NCBI RefSeq assembly: GCF_000020965.1
Contig: NC_011297.1
Coordinates: 696,387-760,386, forward strand
Source: Dictyoglomus thermophilum H-6-12
GTDB taxonomy: Bacteria; Dictyoglomota; Dictyoglomia; Dictyoglomales; Dictyoglomaceae
Reading direction: 5' to 3'
Length of the DNA stretch: 64,000 bases
The position numbers and the translations under genes are program-made. Positions 1 through 7,949 of the stretch are shown here, one piece after another. The notes beneath the pieces are model-generated. The model was not told the origin of the DNA, did no database searches, and worked only from the letters and a program-made list of their open reading frames with translations. Numbering within the stretch: position 1 is the stretch's first letter; the number at the start of each line of letters is the position of its first letter.

Positions 1-116
1 GTAGCCTGGGTTAAAATTGCACCGACAATAACCTCAAAAGGTGTATCTGCAGGCCACCAATACTGTGGGCCATATCTGTCAAAAAGTAATTTGAAGATAT
101 CCTCAATAGGGTTCAA
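1..116 (-). CDS. Endonuclease III-like HhH-GPD DNA glycosylase (5' fragment)
   Basis: Only the first 38 codons are inside the window; the gene continues past base 1. The translated start, LNPIEDIFKLLF then DRYGPQYWWPADTPFEV and GAILTQ, matches the N-terminus of the endonuclease III-like HhH-GPD proteins, which usually begin with this RYGPQ.WWP..TPFE.....ILTQ stretch. The family excises damaged or mismatched bases in base-excision repair. The most likely start is a TTG at 116-114 that overlaps the purH stop TGA (115-113), so it is translationally coupled to purH. An ATG/GTG start further upstream inside purH is not excluded. The helix-hairpin-helix and catalytic region lie outside, so activity cannot be judged. 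Confidence 0.75.
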   Translation of the reverse strand, partial: MNPIEDIFKLLFDRYGPQYWWPADTPFEVIVGAILTQA

Positions 117-1609
117 TGTCTGAAATGCCTGGAGGATATCATTACTAATATTAGGTTATTCTTTTCTGCTGCTTCTATTACTTCATTATCTCTTATAGAT
201 CCTCCTGGTTGTATGATTGCTTTTATTCCGTATTTTGCTGCTAATTCTATGGAGTCTGGGAAAGGAAAGAAAGCATCTGATGCAAGATATGCTTCTTTAG
301 CCTTTTCACCTGCTTGCTCTAGAGCAATTTTTACTGCATTTACTCTATTCATTTGTCCTGCTCCTATCCCTAAAGTCTGCTTATCTTTGCTTACCACTAT
401 AGCATTGGATTTAACATGTTTTACAACTTTTAGGGCAAAAATCAATTCTTCCATATCCTTTTGTGTAGGTTTTGCTGAGGTTTTGACTTCATAATTATCA
501 AAAAGGATATCGTTAAAACTTTGTACCAAGACTCCTCTTCTTAGAGATCTTATTTCAAAGGGATTTTCTGGTATGTCTTCTCTATATTTTAAAACTCTGA
601 GATTCTTTTTCTGAGAAAAGACTTTTAATGCTTCTTCTTTATATGATGGAGCTACTATTACTTCGAAAAAGTGTTTTGTGATCTCTTTGGCCACATTTTC
701 ATCTATCTCAAAGTTACATGCTACAATACCACCATAGGCAGACACAGGATCGCTTTCAAAGGCTTTAATAAAAGCCTTTAAACTATCATTATCCGATGCA
801 ACACCACAGGGATTGTTATGTTTTATTATAGCTACAGTTGGTTCATCAAATTCTTTTATCAAGTTCCAAGCAGAATCGGTATCTAATAGATTGTTATATG
901 AGAGTTCTTTTCCCTGATATTGGATAAAAGGTAAATCTTCATCGTTTAATGTATAGAAACCTGCTTTCTGTTGTGGATTTTCGCCGTATCTTAGGTCTAG
1001 TTTTTTGGTAAGGTTAAGGGAGATGACATCTTCGAAGGTTTGAGCAAGATAATTCATAATGGCGTTGTCATAAGTACTTGTTATAGAAAAGGCTTTTATG
1101 GCCATTCTTCTCCTAAATTCTAAACCATTATCTTCTTTTTCTAGATAATTTATAACTTCGTCATAATATTTAGGAGAGGGGACTACAAGGACAAAGGGAA
1201 AGTTTTTAGCTGCAGCTCTTAAGAGAGAAACACCTCCTATATCTATATTTTCAAGAGCTTCCTCCAAAGTTGTATTTTTGTTCTTTATTACTTGTTGGAA
1301 CGGATACAGATTGCAAACTACGATGTCAATTAATGGTATATTTTCTTTTTTTAGGTCTTCCATATCTTTAGGGTTATCTCTTCTTGCTAGAATTCCTGCA
1401 AATATCTTAGGATGTAAGGTTTTTACTCTTCCACCAATAAGTTCTGAAAAACCCGTCAATTCTGATGTTTCTTTCACTTCAAACCCTTTTTCCTTAAGAT
1501 ATTTTGCTGTGGAAGAAGTGGCAAGAAGAGTATATCCTTTATTTATTATTTTATTACAGAGTTTCTCAAGATCTGTCTTGTCCCAGACACTGATGAGAGC
1601 ATATTTCAT
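113..1609 (-). CDS. purH: Bifunctional AICAR transformylase/IMP cyclohydrolase
   Basis: Catalyses the last two steps of de novo purine synthesis: formyl transfer from 10-formyl-THF to AICAR, then ring closure to IMP. The 498 residues are the usual family length. The N-terminal third is the MGS-like IMP cyclohydrolase domain (ALISVWDKTDLEKL at the start, GGRVKTLHPKIFAGIL near residue 60). The rest is the AICAR transformylase domain, with the substrate-binding lysine-histidine in AIIKHNNPCGVAS near residue 265 and the family C-terminal end ISSRHFRH. The start is ATG at 1609 with AAGGAGG about 10 bases upstream. It follows the BFN gene by 23 bases and overlaps the next glycosylase gene, so the three probably form one leftward operon. 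No other purine genes are visible here. Confidence 0.97.
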   Translation of the reverse strand: MKYALISVWDKTDLEKLCNKIINKGYTLLATSSTAKYLKEKGFEVKETSELTGFSELIGGRVKTLHPKIFAGILARRDNPKDMEDLKKENIPLIDIVVCNLYPFQQVIKNKNTTLEEALENIDIGGVSLLRAAAKNFPFVLVVPSPKYYDEVINYLEKEDNGLEFRRRMAIKAFSITSTYDNAIMNYLAQTFEDVISLNLTKKLDLRYGENPQQKAGFYTLNDEDLPFIQYQGKELSYNNLLDTDSAWNLIKEFDEPTVAIIKHNNPCGVASDNDSLKAFIKAFESDPVSAYGGIVACNFEIDENVAKEITKHFFEVIVAPSYKEEALKVFSQKKNLRVLKYREDIPENPFEIRSLRRGVLVQSFNDILFDNYEVKTSAKPTQKDMEELIFALKVVKHVKSNAIVVSKDKQTLGIGAGQMNRVNAVKIALEQAGEKAKEAYLASDAFFPFPDSIELAAKYGIKAIIQPGGSIRDNEVIEAAEKNNLILVMISSRHFRH

Positions 1610-1632
1610 ATTTCAATATACCCTCCTTAATA

Positions 1633-2106
1633 TTATTGTTTTTTGAATTCATCAGGATTTAAATTTTGAAGTAATTTAGTAAGCTCCTCTTCTGCACTGT
1701 ATTCCTCTATGAATCCTGCTTCTTCTATAAGTTTTGAATCTACATAGATTGGAGAGTTAGTTCTTAGAGCAAGAGCCATTGCATCAGAAGGCCTTGAGTC
1801 TATTTCTAATGTCTTATCTTCCACATTTAGGTATATAGTAGCGTAAAAAGTATTCTCTTTTAAAGAATGGATAAATACTTTTTCTACTTTTGCATCTAAA
1901 GCCTCGATTATATTTTTCATTAGGTCATGAGTAAGAGGTCTTCCTATGTCTATTTTTTCAAGAGCAATCGCAATAGCATTAGCTTCAAAAGGACCTATCC
2001 ATATAGGAAGGAACCTTTTTCCTTCGTTTTTTTCGCGGAGTATTACTACAAACTGGTTTGTCTGTGGGTCTAAACTTAGTCCTGCTATATAAACCTCTAC
2101 CATCAT
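1633..2106 (-). CDS. Bifunctional nuclease family protein (DUF151)
   Basis: A member of the BFN/DUF151 family, small proteins linked in plants to DNase/RNase activity and in bacteria often of unproven role. The conserved features are visible: the N-terminal LSLDPQTNQFVVILRE strand, LPIWIGPFEANAI, RPLTHDLM and the highly conserved EIDSRPSDAMALALR near residue 110, with an acidic helix afterwards. I chose the ATG at 2106: AGAGGTG lies 6 bases upstream, whereas the longer start (GTG at 2115) sits inside that ribosome site; a second ATG at 2103 is also possible. This gives 157 residues. It is first gene of the leftward BFN-purH-glycosylase operon and has its own promoter at 2140-2168. Confidence 0.9.
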   Translation of the reverse strand: MMVEVYIAGLSLDPQTNQFVVILREKNEGKRFLPIWIGPFEANAIAIALEKIDIGRPLTHDLMKNIIEALDAKVEKVFIHSLKENTFYATIYLNVEDKTLEIDSRPSDAMALALRTNSPIYVDSKLIEEAGFIEEYSAEEELTKLLQNLNPDEFKKQ

Positions 2107-2139
2107 AAAGTTCACCTCTTTTTGGTAGATGTTTCTTTT

Positions 2140-2168
2140 ATATTAGCTTAAATATCCTACTTTGTAAA
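2140..2168 (-). promoter_or_regulatory. Promoter of the BFN-purH operon
   Basis: On the minus strand TTTACA (2168-2163), a 17-base spacer and TAATAT (2145-2140) give a good sigma-A-type promoter. Transcription would begin near 2133, leaving a leader of about 27 bases before the BFN start. It lies back to back with the promoter of the divergent EamA gene. Confidence 0.6.
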
Positions 2169-2174
2169 TTGTTA

Positions 2175-2183
2175 TGGTATAAT
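2175..2183 (+). promoter_or_regulatory. Extended -10 promoter of the EamA gene (leaderless)
   Basis: TGGTATAAT is an extended -10 box. Only 10 bases separate it from the ATG at 2194, so the transcript should start within about 4 bases of the start codon and lack a ribosome binding site. No good -35 box is seen. Confidence 0.55.
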
Positions 2184-2193
2184 TCAGTTTTGT

Positions 2194-3066
2194 ATGAGGT
2201 ATGATGAGTTAAAGGGATTGCTTATTCTTACATTAATAACTTTTGTTTGGGGTAGTACTTTTTCTTTTACAAAGATTGCTCTTGAAGTATTTACTCCATT
2301 TTTCTTGCTTTTTTTAAGGTTTCTACTTGGAGCTTTTGCATTATTTCTGTTTCTGATATTAAAAAGGCAAAGGATTTCTATAAATTTCTCGGGTGTTATC
2401 TTAGGAATTATAAACTTTAGTGCTATCGCTTTTCAAACCTTTGGTCTTAGATATACCACTGCTACTAAAACAGCTTTTATTACTGGGCTTTCGGTCCTTT
2501 TAGTGCCTTTTTTTGAAAAATTAGTTTTTAAAAACAAAATTTATTGGAATCTTTGGTTAGCTGTATTTACAGGATTTATAGGACTTATCTTTTTAACCAC
2601 AGATTTTTCATCGATCTCTACAATTAATTGGGGAGATTTCCTGGTTTTAGTTTGTGCCGTTCTATATGCTATTCAGATTGTATATATCTCTTATGTAGTG
2701 GAGCGCAGAGAGATATTTGATCTTGCTTTTTCTGAAATTTTATTTACTGCTATCTTTTCTTTTTTGTTTTTTTTAATTTTTGAACCAAGAAATCTCCCCT
2801 TAAATTTTATTCTCAAAAATTCTTTGTCTGTTATTTATTTAGGAATTGGTGCTACAGCTTTTACTCTGACCTTACAACTTGTTGGACAAAAATATGTTTC
2901 TCCTACTAAATCTGCCTTAATCTATAATTTGGAACCAGTGTTTGCTACTTTATTTGCCTTTTTACTTCTCTCCGAAAAATTAAATTTTCAGCAAATCATA
3001 GGAGCATCCTTAATATTGATATCTTTATTTATCTCTATTCCCTCATCCTTTCAAAATAAGTCCTAA
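2194..3066 (+). CDS. EamA/DMT-superfamily permease
   Basis: An inner-membrane drug/metabolite-transporter family protein; the substrate cannot be told from sequence. The 290 residues are almost wholly hydrophobic and fit ten membrane helices as two EamA repeats. Family hallmarks include LTLITFVWGSTFSFTKIAL at the N-terminus, FLLFLRFLLGAFAL, and in the second half the conserved ALIYNLEPVFATLFAFLLL followed by IIGASLILI. The ATG at 2194 has no Shine-Dalgarno but sits 10 bases after an extended -10 box, so the mRNA looks leaderless. Its last 32 bases overlap the convergent riboflavin transporter gene on the other strand. Confidence 0.9.
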   Translation: MRYDELKGLLILTLITFVWGSTFSFTKIALEVFTPFFLLFLRFLLGAFALFLFLILKRQRISINFSGVILGIINFSAIAFQTFGLRYTTATKTAFITGLSVLLVPFFEKLVFKNKIYWNLWLAVFTGFIGLIFLTTDFSSISTINWGDFLVLVCAVLYAIQIVYISYVVERREIFDLAFSEILFTAIFSFLFFLIFEPRNLPLNFILKNSLSVIYLGIGATAFTLTLQLVGQKYVSPTKSALIYNLEPVFATLFAFLLLSEKLNFQQIIGASLILISLFISIPSSFQNKS

Positions 3067-3568
3067 TAGAAGATATTGATATCAACAAATAGGATATTAT
3101 GGAGTTTATTCCTGCCTTTATCAGGTTAAAAGGAATTATAACTGGTAAAATCAGTGGATAAATAGTACTTCTTGGTACTCCCAAATATATGGGAGTAAAA
3201 ATAATATTTGCTATAGCCATAACTATAGCCATGCTTATGGTTCCAAGAACAAGGCCTAATATTAAATTTTTAGTTTTCTTATAAACATATCCGGCAACGC
3301 TAACTAGAGTACCAGAAGCCAAAAAGTGCATTAGAGCTCCAATTGGTCCTCCTTGTCCTGTGAAAACTGCCATTAATATTGCTACTATAAGAGTTGAAAG
3401 TAGTCCATAAGGTACTCCTATTTGGGTTGATATTAAGATTAAAGAAATATCGCCTGGGTCATAAAGTAGATATGGTGCTTGAGGAAGAATAGGAAAATAG
3501 ATAGTGATAGAAAGAATGATTGATAATGCTGTAAGAATTGATACTAATACAAGTTTTTTGGTGGCCAT
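3035..3568 (-). CDS. ribU: Riboflavin ECF transporter substrate-binding subunit (RibU-like)
   Basis: A 177-residue membrane protein of about six helices resembling RibU, the S component that binds riboflavin and works with the shared EcfA/EcfT module. The family signature is visible: YLLYDPGDISLIL near residue 34 (compare LKYDPSDVP in RibU) and GGPIGALMHFLASGTLVSVAGYVYKK near residue 73. The FMN riboswitch plus terminator immediately upstream independently points to riboflavin. The start is ATG at 3568 behind GGGAGGT. No EcfA or EcfT gene and no riboflavin-synthesis gene is in the window, so this is a stand-alone S component relying on a module encoded elsewhere. The 3' end overlaps the convergent EamA gene by 32 bases. 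Confidence 0.93.
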   Translation of the reverse strand: MATKKLVLVSILTALSIILSITIYFPILPQAPYLLYDPGDISLILISTQIGVPYGLLSTLIVAILMAVFTGQGGPIGALMHFLASGTLVSVAGYVYKKTKNLILGLVLGTISMAIVMAIANIIFTPIYLGVPRSTIYPLILPVIIPFNLIKAGINSIISYLLISISSIRTYFERMRE

Positions 3569-3603
3569 AATTTTACCTCCCTTTGAAATATTTATTTATA
3601 TAC

Positions 3604-3641
3604 AAAAAAAGCCCTGAAGGCATATACCTTCAGGGCTTTTT
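3604..3641 (-). terminator. Rho-independent terminator between riboswitch and ribU
   Basis: A perfect 14-bp stem (3607-3620 with 3627-3640; core AGCCCTGAAGG/CCTTCAGGGCT) is followed on the minus strand by a run of seven Ts. It sits between the FMN aptamer and the ribU start, the usual expression platform for premature termination when FMN is bound. Confidence 0.9.
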
Positions 3642-3654
3642 TCCAAAAAATTAA

Positions 3655-3828
3655 ATTACCTTCTCCCATCCGGACTATACCGTCGGCTCTGGATTCTCAC
3701 CAGATCTGCAAGCCTTTTGGCTTGCTCGCAGGCTTAGGTAGCTCTATCTATTTAGAGCTACCATCACTGCCGGTCGGGAATTGAGAGGAACTTTTATTGT
3801 TCCTCTCTCACCCTGCCCCGAAGGTAAT
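3655..3828 (-). ncRNA. FMN riboswitch (RFN element)
   Basis: Read on the minus strand, the element shows the canonical RFN blocks in order: CTTCGGGGCAGGGTGAGAG, CCCGACCGGCAGTGA, AAGCCTGCGAGC, CTGGTGAGAATCCAG, GCCGACGGTATAGTCCG and GATGGGAGAAGGT. The ends pair as P1 (GAAGGTAAT with ATTACCTTC). Two variable arms are long perfect hairpins, one around 3785-3809 and one around 3737-3763. With the terminator at 3604-3641 it should switch off the downstream riboflavin transporter when FMN is plentiful. Confidence 0.97.
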
Positions 3829-3851
3829 TTTATGAAATTATATCTAAAATT

Positions 3852-4757
3852 CTATTTTGTTTCAATATCGATAGACAAATTTGAAGGATAAGCTATTACT
3901 CCTACAGTTCCTGGTCCTGCATGTACGCTTAGGGCTGCACTTAGTTTATTTACTATTATGTTTTTTATTTCAAATACTTTTGAGATCTCTTCTTTAAGCT
4001 TTTTCACTTCTTCTTCAGCACTTGCGTGTAAGAATCCGATATTTAGAAATTTCTTATCTTTAAAAAAGTTATTCATATGGGAGACTATCTTCTGGTAGGC
4101 TTTTACTCTTCCTATAGCTTTGTCAAGAGCAACTAAAACCCCATCATGATCTACAGATATTATAGGATTTATTTTTAGCATCTCTGCGAGTAGATATTTA
4201 GCCTTTCCTATTCTTCCTCCTGCTGCAAGAAATTTTAGAGTATCATTTGTAAAGGCATGGAATAAATTACTCCTTACCTCATTGATATGTTCTATTGTTT
4301 TTTTTAGATCCCATCCTTTAAGAGAAGCTTTTGCAGCTTCTATCACCATAAAACCAGTCCCTAAGGATACACTCTTGGAATCTAAAACTTCTATTTCAGC
4401 CTCGGGCTCTTCCTCCTTAATGATTTGTTTTGCTGTATTTGCAGATTGGAAAGCTCCACTTCCCCATGAGGTCATATGGATGCTTAAAACTCTTTTCCCT
4501 TCCTCTAATATTTTTTTGAAAGTTTCATAGTATTCTCCAACTCCAGGACAGGCTGTTTTAGGTAATTTGCTTAAATCTTCTGTCTTTTCTAGATAGCTCC
4601 AAACTTCCTCTGGAGTTATTTCTATACTTTCTTTAAAGGATCTTCCCTCTAAGTGTATATAGTAGGGAATAACTTCTATACCTAAAGCCTTGCTGATTTC
4701 TTCTGGTATATCGGCAGTACTGTCGGTTACTACTTTAAATTTTAAGTCCTTTTCCAT
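3852..4757 (-). CDS. DegV family fatty-acid-binding protein
   Basis: A 301-residue DegV-family protein. The family binds long-chain fatty acids; in Firmicutes and relatives (FakB) it presents them to the FakA kinase for phospholipid synthesis. Diagnostic features are VVTDSTADIPEEI at the N-terminus, KTACPGVGEYYETF with the fatty-acid-coordinating region near residue 68, VLSIHMTSWGSGAFQSA near residue 92, and SVSLGTG near residue 129; GGRIGKAK and the C-terminal HAGPGTVGVIAY complete the fold. The start is ATG at 4757 behind AGGAGGATC. No FakA partner is next to it, so the fatty-acid kinase link is only family knowledge. Confidence 0.95.
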   Translation of the reverse strand: MEKDLKFKVVTDSTADIPEEISKALGIEVIPYYIHLEGRSFKESIEITPEEVWSYLEKTEDLSKLPKTACPGVGEYYETFKKILEEGKRVLSIHMTSWGSGAFQSANTAKQIIKEEEPEAEIEVLDSKSVSLGTGFMVIEAAKASLKGWDLKKTIEHINEVRSNLFHAFTNDTLKFLAAGGRIGKAKYLLAEMLKINPIISVDHDGVLVALDKAIGRVKAYQKIVSHMNNFFKDKKFLNIGFLHASAEEEVKKLKEEISKVFEIKNIIVNKLSAALSVHAGPGTVGVIAYPSNLSIDIETK

Positions 4758-4879
4758 TTTTAGATCCTCCTAAGAAAATAGCATTTTAAAAAACAATTTA
4801 TTATAAAACATGTTCTTAAGAGAATAAAGTATATTTTGAAAGTATGAAAGTTTCACTTTTATTTTTGTGCGAGTTTAGA

Positions 4880-4910
4880 TATAATTAAAGCTAGAAATAA
4901 AAACGTTTTT
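4880..4910 (+). promoter_or_regulatory. -10 box and palindrome upstream of the GH3 gene
   Basis: TATAAT at 4880-4885 lies upstream of the beta-glucosidase gene, with no clear -35 box. A perfect 12-base palindrome, AAAAACGTTTTT, follows at 4899-4910, between the expected transcription start and the ribosome site. A central CG flanked by A and T runs is typical of LacI-family operators, so it may be a repressor site; this is inference only. Confidence 0.35.
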
Positions 4911-4927
4911 CTAAAGGAGGTAAAGGA

Positions 4928-7216
4928 ATGGAAGAGAAAGAATTATCAAAAAAAGTTAAGGATTTGATTGCTAAGATGACCCTTGAAGAGAAGATTGCTC
5001 AATTACAAGCTGTTTATGGTAAGGATTTAGTAGATGAGAATGGTAATTTTTCAGAGGAAAAGGCTGAAAAGCTTTTGAAGAATGGTATTGGGCAGATTTC
5101 AAGGGTGGCTGGAGAAAGAGGAGTAAGTCCTGAGAAGGCAGTCGAGCTTGCCAACAAAATTCAAAAATTTTTGAAAGAAAAAACAAGACTTGGAATTCCA
5201 GCAATAATTCACGAAGAATGTTTAAGTGGATTTATGGCTCAAGGAGCAACAGTATTTCCTCAGGCTATTGGTATGGCAAGTACTTTTGAACCTGAACTTA
5301 TAAGAAGGGTAAGCGATGTTATAAGACAACATATGAAGGCAGCTAATGTTCATCAGGGTCTCTCTCCTGTTCTTGATATCCCAAGAGATCCAAGATGGGG
5401 TAGGACAGAGGAAACTTTTGGGGAAGATCCTTATCTTGTATCAAGAATGGCTACGGAATATGTAAAAGGACTTCAGGGAGAGGATTGGAGAGAGGGAATT
5501 GTAGCTACAGTTAAACATTTTACAGCTTATGGTATTTCTGAGGGAGCGAGAAATTTAGGACCTGCAAAAGTTGGAGAGAGAGAACTTAGAGAAGTTTTCC
5601 TATTTCCTTTTGAGGTAGCAATAAAAGAAGGACAAGCAGGATCCTTAATGAACGCATATCATGAGATAGATGGAGTGCCCTGCGCTTCTTCAAAGTTTTT
5701 GTTAACAAAGATTTTAAGATGGGAATGGGGTTTTAAGGGTTATGTAGTATCTGACTATATAGCTGTAAGAATGCTTGAAAACTTCCATAAAGTAGCAAGA
5801 GATGCAAAGGAGGCAGCAGTACTTGCTTTGGAAGCTGGAATTGATATTGAACTTCCAAGTGTAGATTGCTATGGCGAGCCGTTGATTCAAGCAGTAAAAG
5901 AAGGTTTGATATCTGAAGAAGTTATAAATGCTTCTGTTGAGAGAGTTTTAAGAGCAAAATTTATGCTTGGCTTGTTTGATGATAATTTAGAAAAGGATCC
6001 TAAGAAAGTATATGAGGTTTTTGATAAACCGGAATTTAGAGATTTGTCAAGAGAAGTTGCAAGGAGATCAATAGTACTTCTTAAGAATGATGGGACATTA
6101 CCACTTTCCAAAAATCTTAAGAAGGTTGCAGTGATCGGCCCTAATGCAGATAATCCTCGTAATCTACATGGAGACTATAGTTACACAGCTCATATTCCAT
6201 CAATAGCAGAAGGTCTTGAGGGAGTAAAAGTAGAGGAAAAATGTGTAGTGAGAACTGTAAGTATTTTGGAAGGGATAAGGAATAAAGTGTCTCCTGAAAC
6301 TGAAGTATTATATGCTAAGGGCTGTGACATTATTAGCGACTCTAAGGATGGGTTTGCTGAAGCTATAGAGATGGCTAAAGAGGCTGATGTAATTATAGCT
6401 GTAATGGGTGAAGAAAGTGGACTATTCCACAGAGGAATTTCTGGTGAAGGAAATGATAGGACAACATTAGAGCTTTTTGGTGTTCAAAGAGATCTATTAA
6501 AGGAACTTCACAAACTTGGTAAGCCAATCGTTCTTGTACTTATTAATGGAAGACCACAGGCCTTAAAATGGGAGCATGAGAATCTCAATGCAATTTTGGA
6601 AGCATGGTATCCAGGAGAGGAAGGTGGAAATGCAGTTGCTGATGTAATTTTTGGAGATTATAATCCTTCTGGAAAGCTTCCTATTTCTTTCCCAGCTGTG
6701 ACAGGACAAATACCTGTCTATTATAATAGAAAACCATCTGCCTTTAGTGACTATATAGATGAGTCAGCTAAACCTTTATATCCTTTTGGTCATGGACTCT
6801 CTTATACAACTTTTGAATATTCTGACCTAAAAATCTCTCCAGAGAAGGTTAATTCGTTAGAAAAGGTCGAAATTAGCTTTACTATTAAGAATACGGGTAA
6901 TAGAGATGGTGAAGAAGTAGTTCAATTATATATCCATGATCAAGTGGCAAGCTTAGAAAGACCTGTTAAGGAATTAAAGGGCTTTAAGAAGATATATCTT
7001 AAACCTGGAGAATCAAAGAGAGTAACTTTTACTCTTTATCCTGAGCAGCTTGCCTTCTATGATGAGTTTATGAGATTCATTGTTGAAAAGGGTGTCTTTG
7101 AAGTAATGATTGGTAGTTCTTCTGAAGATATAAGACTTATGGGAACCTTTGAGGTACTGGAGACAAAAGTAATTACAGAAAAAAGAAAATTTGCAAGTGA
7201 TGTTAAGGTAGAGTAA
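4928..7216 (+). CDS. GH3 beta-glucosidase/beta-xylosidase-type glycosidase
   Basis: A 762-residue cytoplasmic GH3 enzyme (no signal peptide) that removes terminal beta-linked sugars from imported oligosaccharides; glucose or xylose preference cannot be decided. The N-terminal barrel carries PRDPRWGRTEETFGEDPYL near residue 153 and VKHFTAYG; the nucleophile Asp is in GYVVSDYIAV (about residue 276). The second domain has RRSIVLLKNDGTLPL and the region MGEESGLFHRGISGEGNDR, which holds the likely acid/base Glu. A C-terminal fibronectin III-like domain (NTGNRDGEEVVQLYIHD) follows. Start ATG 4928 has AAAGGAGGT 6 bases upstream. It is monocistronic: an upstream -10 box and a downstream hairpin flank it. 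Confidence 0.95.
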   Translation: MEEKELSKKVKDLIAKMTLEEKIAQLQAVYGKDLVDENGNFSEEKAEKLLKNGIGQISRVAGERGVSPEKAVELANKIQKFLKEKTRLGIPAIIHEECLSGFMAQGATVFPQAIGMASTFEPELIRRVSDVIRQHMKAANVHQGLSPVLDIPRDPRWGRTEETFGEDPYLVSRMATEYVKGLQGEDWREGIVATVKHFTAYGISEGARNLGPAKVGERELREVFLFPFEVAIKEGQAGSLMNAYHEIDGVPCASSKFLLTKILRWEWGFKGYVVSDYIAVRMLENFHKVARDAKEAAVLALEAGIDIELPSVDCYGEPLIQAVKEGLISEEVINASVERVLRAKFMLGLFDDNLEKDPKKVYEVFDKPEFRDLSREVARRSIVLLKNDGTLPLSKNLKKVAVIGPNADNPRNLHGDYSYTAHIPSIAEGLEGVKVEEKCVVRTVSILEGIRNKVSPETEVLYAKGCDIISDSKDGFAEAIEMAKEADVIIAVMGEESGLFHRGISGEGNDRTTLELFGVQRDLLKELHKLGKPIVLVLINGRPQALKWEHENLNAILEAWYPGEEGGNAVADVIFGDYNPSGKLPISFPAVTGQIPVYYNRKPSAFSDYIDESAKPLYPFGHGLSYTTFEYSDLKISPEKVNSLEKVEISFTIKNTGNRDGEEVVQLYIHDQVASLERPVKELKGFKKIYLKPGESKRVTFTLYPEQLAFYDEFMRFIVEKGVFEVMIGSSSEDIRLMGTFEVLETKVITEKRKFASDVKVE

Positions 7217-7218
7217 TA

Positions 7219-7243
7219 AAAGGGGGAGCAAGACTCCCCCCTT
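7219..7243. terminator. Shared hairpin between convergent GH3 and RraA-like genes
   Basis: GGGGGAG (7222-7228) pairs with CTCCCCC (7234-7240), loop CAAGA. The 3' side is T-poor on the plus strand but is followed by TTTTATTA on the minus strand, so it may end transcription of the leftward operon better than of the GH3 gene. Confidence 0.5.
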
Positions 7244-7248
7244 AAGCA

Positions 7249-7947
7249 TTATAAAACGGTATTGTCGTAATTCCATCCCATTTTATCGTATAACTTCCTT
7301 CTTGAATCTTTATCTAAATTAAGTTCCTTTCTTGCAAGTTCTGCTACTACAGGGGCTTTATCCCTAGGAACTACTAAAACTCCATCGCCATCTGCGATAA
7401 TTACATCCCCAGGGTTGACTGTTACTCCCTCTATATTTATAGGAATGTCCATGGCATCATATTGTAATCTTCCAATAACAGTTTTTTGAGAGACAAATTT
7501 GCTCCAAAAGGGAATCTTTTGTAGAATAAGCTCATCGGTATCTCTTGGTCCTCCATTTGTAAGGTATCCAACTACTCCTTTTGAAAATCCATATAAAGAG
7601 TTATTTGATCCCATGAGACCTGCGTCTACACTGCTTTGATCTATCACAATAAAATCTCCTTTTTTTACCTCTTCAAGCCAAGGATAGGGACAGATATGGG
7701 TATAATAATAGCCCATCCATTCAGAATATTCTTCTGGAGTTAATTTAGGTATTTCTCCTCTATAGGGTATATATCTTACTGTTTTTGCTATGCCAACTAC
7801 TCTGATTCTAAATAAAGGTTTTATGGTGTAAGGGATGCTAAAATTATTGTGTAAGAGAAGATAATCTAGTCCATCTCTTACATCCGCTACTCGTAATCCT
7901 TTAAATAATTCGATTAGTTCGAGATTTTCTTTCTCACTAAAATTCAT
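7249..7947 (-). CDS. RraA-like/HMG-CHA aldolase family protein
   Basis: A 232-residue member of the RraA/dimethylmenaquinone-methyltransferase-like superfamily, which includes 4-hydroxy-4-methyl-2-oxoglutarate aldolases and RNase E inhibitor RraA. The conserved core is present: GLRVADVRDGLDYL, the GLMGSNNSLYGFSKGVVGYLTNGGPRDT loop, and the C-terminal VTVNPGDVIIADGDGVLVVPRD, whose Asp pair is typical of the metal-dependent aldolase-like members. An RraA role in RNA turnover is unlikely for this extended form; aldolase or sugar-acid metabolism is the better guess. Start ATG 7947 behind GAGGAGG; the TAA of the upstream PPC gene falls between that box and the ATG, so the two genes are coupled. 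Confidence 0.85.
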   Translation of the reverse strand: MNFSEKENLELIELFKGLRVADVRDGLDYLLLHNNFSIPYTIKPLFRIRVVGIAKTVRYIPYRGEIPKLTPEEYSEWMGYYYTHICPYPWLEEVKKGDFIVIDQSSVDAGLMGSNNSLYGFSKGVVGYLTNGGPRDTDELILQKIPFWSKFVSQKTVIGRLQYDAMDIPINIEGVTVNPGDVIIADGDGVLVVPRDKAPVVAELARKELNLDKDSRRKLYDKMGWNYDNTVL

Positions 7948-7949
7948 GG

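Noticed and set aside
4971-5204. Antisense frame inside the GH3 gene
   Set aside because: No ribosome site or known motif; typical shadow of the conserved sense gene. The same applies to many short antisense frames, for example 19750-20316, 55507-55795 and 60584-60961.
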